From assembly GCA_947095535.1 (NCBI GenBank), contig OX352774.1, positions 40,192,496 through 40,256,495 of the forward strand: 64,000 nucleotides of DNA, given 5' to 3'. Below are positions 60,749-64,000 of the stretch, in pieces. Position 1 is the first letter of the stretch, and each line of letters starts with the position of its first letter. The notes beneath the pieces are model-generated. The model worked only from the letters and a program-made list of their open reading frames with translations. It made no database searches and was not told the origin of the DNA. The stretch is from Poecilobothrus nobilitatus. Lineage: Eukaryota; Arthropoda; Insecta; Diptera; Dolichopodidae. The translations under genes were made by a program, and so were the position numbers.

Positions 60749-63485
60749 TAATTTTTGTTTAATAAAAAAGTTCTGAGATTGTATAAATAAATTCATTTAT
60801 AATGTACGTCTTTATTTATATTCTGTAAAAAATAGCTCCCACTATATTTTACAGAGGACTATAGACTTAGTTGTCTCATCTAATATCAATATAAGGATTC
60901 CAGACATATTATTTGTAGCACCTAGATTGCGCTTAAATTTCAAAGTACATATATAGAATGTAAAACAAAAACTTTTATTAAAGACTCGAAACCTATCTTT
61001 TATTTTTTAACTAACCATATTTTAACCGAAATCTAAAATGCGATACGGGTTCTCATGTCAATATTTTAACCGAAGCTCATCAAATTTAAAAATGGAATAA
61101 AAAACAAAAAAAACTAAAATTTCTTTTTATCCATGTAAAATAAAAATTTTATGAAACCAAATAAAACATTTTATGTAAGTTTGCAAATGGTTTAACATCA
61201 CATCTTCAAAATTTTCCCATTTACTACCATCAATAACATCAATTTCATTATTATGATTATCATCCATTATATTTGCATAGCTATTAGGGAATCAAAAATT
61301 CAATTCAGCAGACGCCTCTTCATAACCATATAATATTATATTTATACATATACCATACATCATATGGGCCAATTTTTAATGGAAAAATAAAATTAAATAC
61401 AGGAGGGGTTTTTTATTTTATACCATTAAATTTACTTTCAATAAGACAACAAAATTAAAATGAACTCTTCATTGTTGAATGATTAGACTGTATTAAATTG
61501 CTTTAAAGTCTATCCAAAAAAAAAAACATTTTTATTAACTTTTTAGGATTAGGGGAAGAAATAACCAAAAATTTATGATGGTTGAAATTTATTTGAAAGT
61601 TGACTGATAATAAAAATGAAAAAAAGGGAAAAAAAATGAAATGAAATGTAATAAAAAATAATGGGAAAAAAATATATTTTATTTTCTGTTTTCTTGTTTT
61701 TTTTTTTTGGAATAGATGACAATTGAAAGCATATACAATTTAATTAATAAACGCCCAATTCAATAGATTCGATGTCTTTCTGATTAAAAAATGAATATAT
61801 ATTTGAAGTTTTGTAGTTGAAATTAGTCACATGGCAATCAAAAATGACAAATTCTAATTCATTTCAACATTATGGGTGGTTTTAATTTAAGTGTTTATTT
61901 AACGGTTTAATAAAAATAAAATGTCAATCAATAAAAATTTTGTTTTGTTTGAACAGAAAAACAAAAAAAAAAAATTGGAAACAAAAATGGAGACTTTACC
62001 CTGTTAATAAAAATATATTAAATTTGGTGAGTTTATGGTACAGTAAAATTATAAATGAAGGCGAAATTAATGTTTTTTTTTTTTAATTTTCTTAGGCTTG
62101 TTAAATTTTATAATATTTAACATGAACAAGTGTCTCCTAAATAAGTTTTACATTATTTAATAGTACAAATTAAATAAATTACTCATGACTTTACTTAATT
62201 TTTACACATTGAATCGTCGTACAGTTTTGAACATTTAAAAAAGCTTTATTATCAAAATACTGGCTATGATAAGGTATAAGTTATAACATAAAGACTATAT
62301 ATACCAGCTATTTTTTAATATGAAAATAGCAAATAAAATCGTAATATGAGTTCATATTAAAATATGTCATATATAGCCAAAACGTTAAGAGTTTTCAGTA
62401 TAGTGTATCGAAGAAAAATAAAATCTAAAATGCTACATTACGTGAACAATCCAATACAAAATATTAATTTTAAAGTAAAAAAAATTACAAATGGCAAAAA
62501 TGTTTATTGGTTTATAGAAAAGTTTATTGGTATCCTTCCAGAAATATTTGATTGTTATCTTTTGTCAAATGTCAATTTAAATGAAAACAAACATCAAACG
62601 AAATATTAAAAATATGCTACAGGGTTGAGGTCTAGGATATTTTAGTCTAGAATAAAATATCGTTGCATATGTTTTATATGTACATGAAACAGCAACAATT
62701 TCTGTCACCGATTCTTCGATTTTTCGATGCAAGACCAATTTACACTTTTACATGGAGACCCTAATTATCTTAAAATTTATTAATGAGAAAAGTATTGTAT
62801 CCAATCGTTTTTTGTATTTCGATATTAAAATTTATCAGTCCAGAGAGTTAATATGTAGTTGTCCCAGTTATATAAAAGCAAACTTCCTTTAAATATAAAA
62901 TTATTAAACTTTTATTCAATCCATTTGTTTATCCATAATATGTTTATATGTTTGTTTATCCATATTATCAATATGTTTTTATTTTTATTTAATTTAAATG
63001 TTATATTTTGTCCCTTTCTTTATTATATGTTTCTTCTTTCATTATATGTTATTTTATTATTTATGTTTTTTTTTTTGTATTTTATTGATTTTTAACTATT
63101 TATTTTTTCATTTTTTTGAAACAGTTATTTTAATTATATATACAGTTAATTTTTAATTTTCCAATTTTTAACATACGTATTAGTCCATATTAATTTTAAT
63201 TTATTGCTTTTTCTTATAGAAAAATAATATTATTAATAAAAAATTATAAATACATATAAAAAAATGACTTGGTACACAAATTTTAATTGCATAATTTAAT
63301 TTTAATTGAAGGAAGCTGTTTAAATTCATTAAAAATTATAATTTTATTTTTCTGGTTGGTTCAATTTTGTAAATATTAATAAAAATATTGATTTATTATT
63401 TTATTTTGTAGAGAACCAACTGATATTAAGAGAAATTATCAAAATTAATACAAAATATTTATGTAAAGTGTGTATTTCCTACGTC
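60749..63485. other. AT-rich spacer, no gene seen
   Basis: Frames at 62364-62609 and 62859-63095 show no recognisable domain, and the second is Phe/Leu/Ile-rich from T-rich DNA. Poly(T) at 61698-61709 and 62072-62083. Confidence 0.45.
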
Positions 63486-63489
63486 TGAA

Positions 63490-63720
63490 TTTATAAAAGA
63501 TTATCTTAAAAATAATCTCTAGGATACTTACTTGAAAAATACGGAGCTTTACTTCGAGCAAGAAGAAGTATTATTGCTTTACCGAAAATGAAGTGCTATA
63601 TAGTAATAAACTATCTAAAGATTTTTAGTTTCTTAAATTAAAAATTAAAGGACGATGAACATAATTACTTACAATAAATTCTTTCTATACCTTATCAGAC
63701 CAACTAATTGTTTTTAATAC
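63490..63720. repeat. Dispersed repeat family I, copy 2
   Basis: CTTTACCGAAAATGAAGTG...AATAAACTATCTAAAGATTTTT...TTTCTTA resembles 22606-22665 in the same orientation. Class is unknown. Confidence 0.4.
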
Positions 63721-64000
63721 ACTCAGATTTCAATTAATTCCTGTATTCTTCCTTGATATTCTTGTTCAATAGTGTAGATTTATGTACTTTATAAATACAA
63801 AAGATTTATGTACAAAAGATCTTCTGAATTTTGATCAACGAACGAAAACAGTTTCTTTTTTTTGAATTGGCAAGAAATTCATTTACAAGGTTTATATTTT
63901 CACACTATACATACATATTTTTATTTCTTCATACATAATATATATACCATTTTTCATCAATTAAAAAAAAAATCAGATATCATCATTTGATACAAATGAA
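63721..64000. other. AT-rich spacer, no gene seen
   Basis: A short duplication of AnAAAAGATTTATGTAC around 63780 and 63800. Otherwise nothing recognisable. Confidence 0.45.

Noticed and set aside
62364..62609. 81-codon ATG frame
   Set aside because: Lys/Asn/Ile-rich product typical of AT-rich random frames. No motif, promoter or poly(A) arrangement.
1..64000. CRISPR array, prokaryotic operons, riboswitches, viral genome
   Set aside because: No regularly spaced repeats with unique spacers, no gene clusters and no viral structural or replication proteins were seen. Introns, SINEs and fly-type repeats indicate eukaryotic nuclear DNA.

Overview
This window looks like nuclear DNA from an insect, most probably a fly (Diptera). 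By eye about four bases in five are A or T. There are no prokaryotic-style gene clusters. The one clear gene is split by six short AT-rich introns with GT..AG borders and has a TATA box, an arthropod-type TCAGT initiator and an AATAAA signal. The fly assignment rests on two elements (10353-11359 and 37775-39314). Their TATACCC/GGGTATA-type ends, GTCCGTCCGTCCG tracts and, in the first, a series of central tandem repeats match the layout of abundant fly repeats as I remember them. The species cannot be told from this sequence.

Layout. 1-3714 is AT-rich spacer. 3715-10000 holds tRNA-headed SINEs, an 800-bp dispersed repeat and a fold-back element nested in a SINE. 10353-11359 is a 1.0-kb element with perfect 12-bp inverted ends and about 141-bp tandem units. 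13763-15893 is the only intact protein gene, a secreted S28-family serine peptidase (475 residues) with promoter and poly(A) signal. 16262-64000 is almost entirely repeats and spacer: more SINEs (several with target-site duplications), two near-identical inverted copies of an 842-bp repeat (30077-30918 and 42108-42949), a 1.5-kb relative (37775-39314), a TA-flanked mariner-like MITE (39596-40085), a GGCCCTG-ended DNA element (59538-60265) and several unclassified repeat families recognisable only because they recur in the window.

Biology. The S28 gene appears complete and functional, with its catalytic Ser, Asp and His in their family motifs, and would make a digestive, lysosomal or secreted prolyl-type peptidase. 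Nothing else forms a pathway with it. The rest is transposon ecology: tRNA-derived SINEs, which would depend on a LINE partner in trans, and non-autonomous DNA elements. I found no convincing new protein system. The most interesting material is the modular repeat families, namely one SINE head joined to different tails and one repeat core shared by elements with different ends. All coordinates and comparisons were made by eye.
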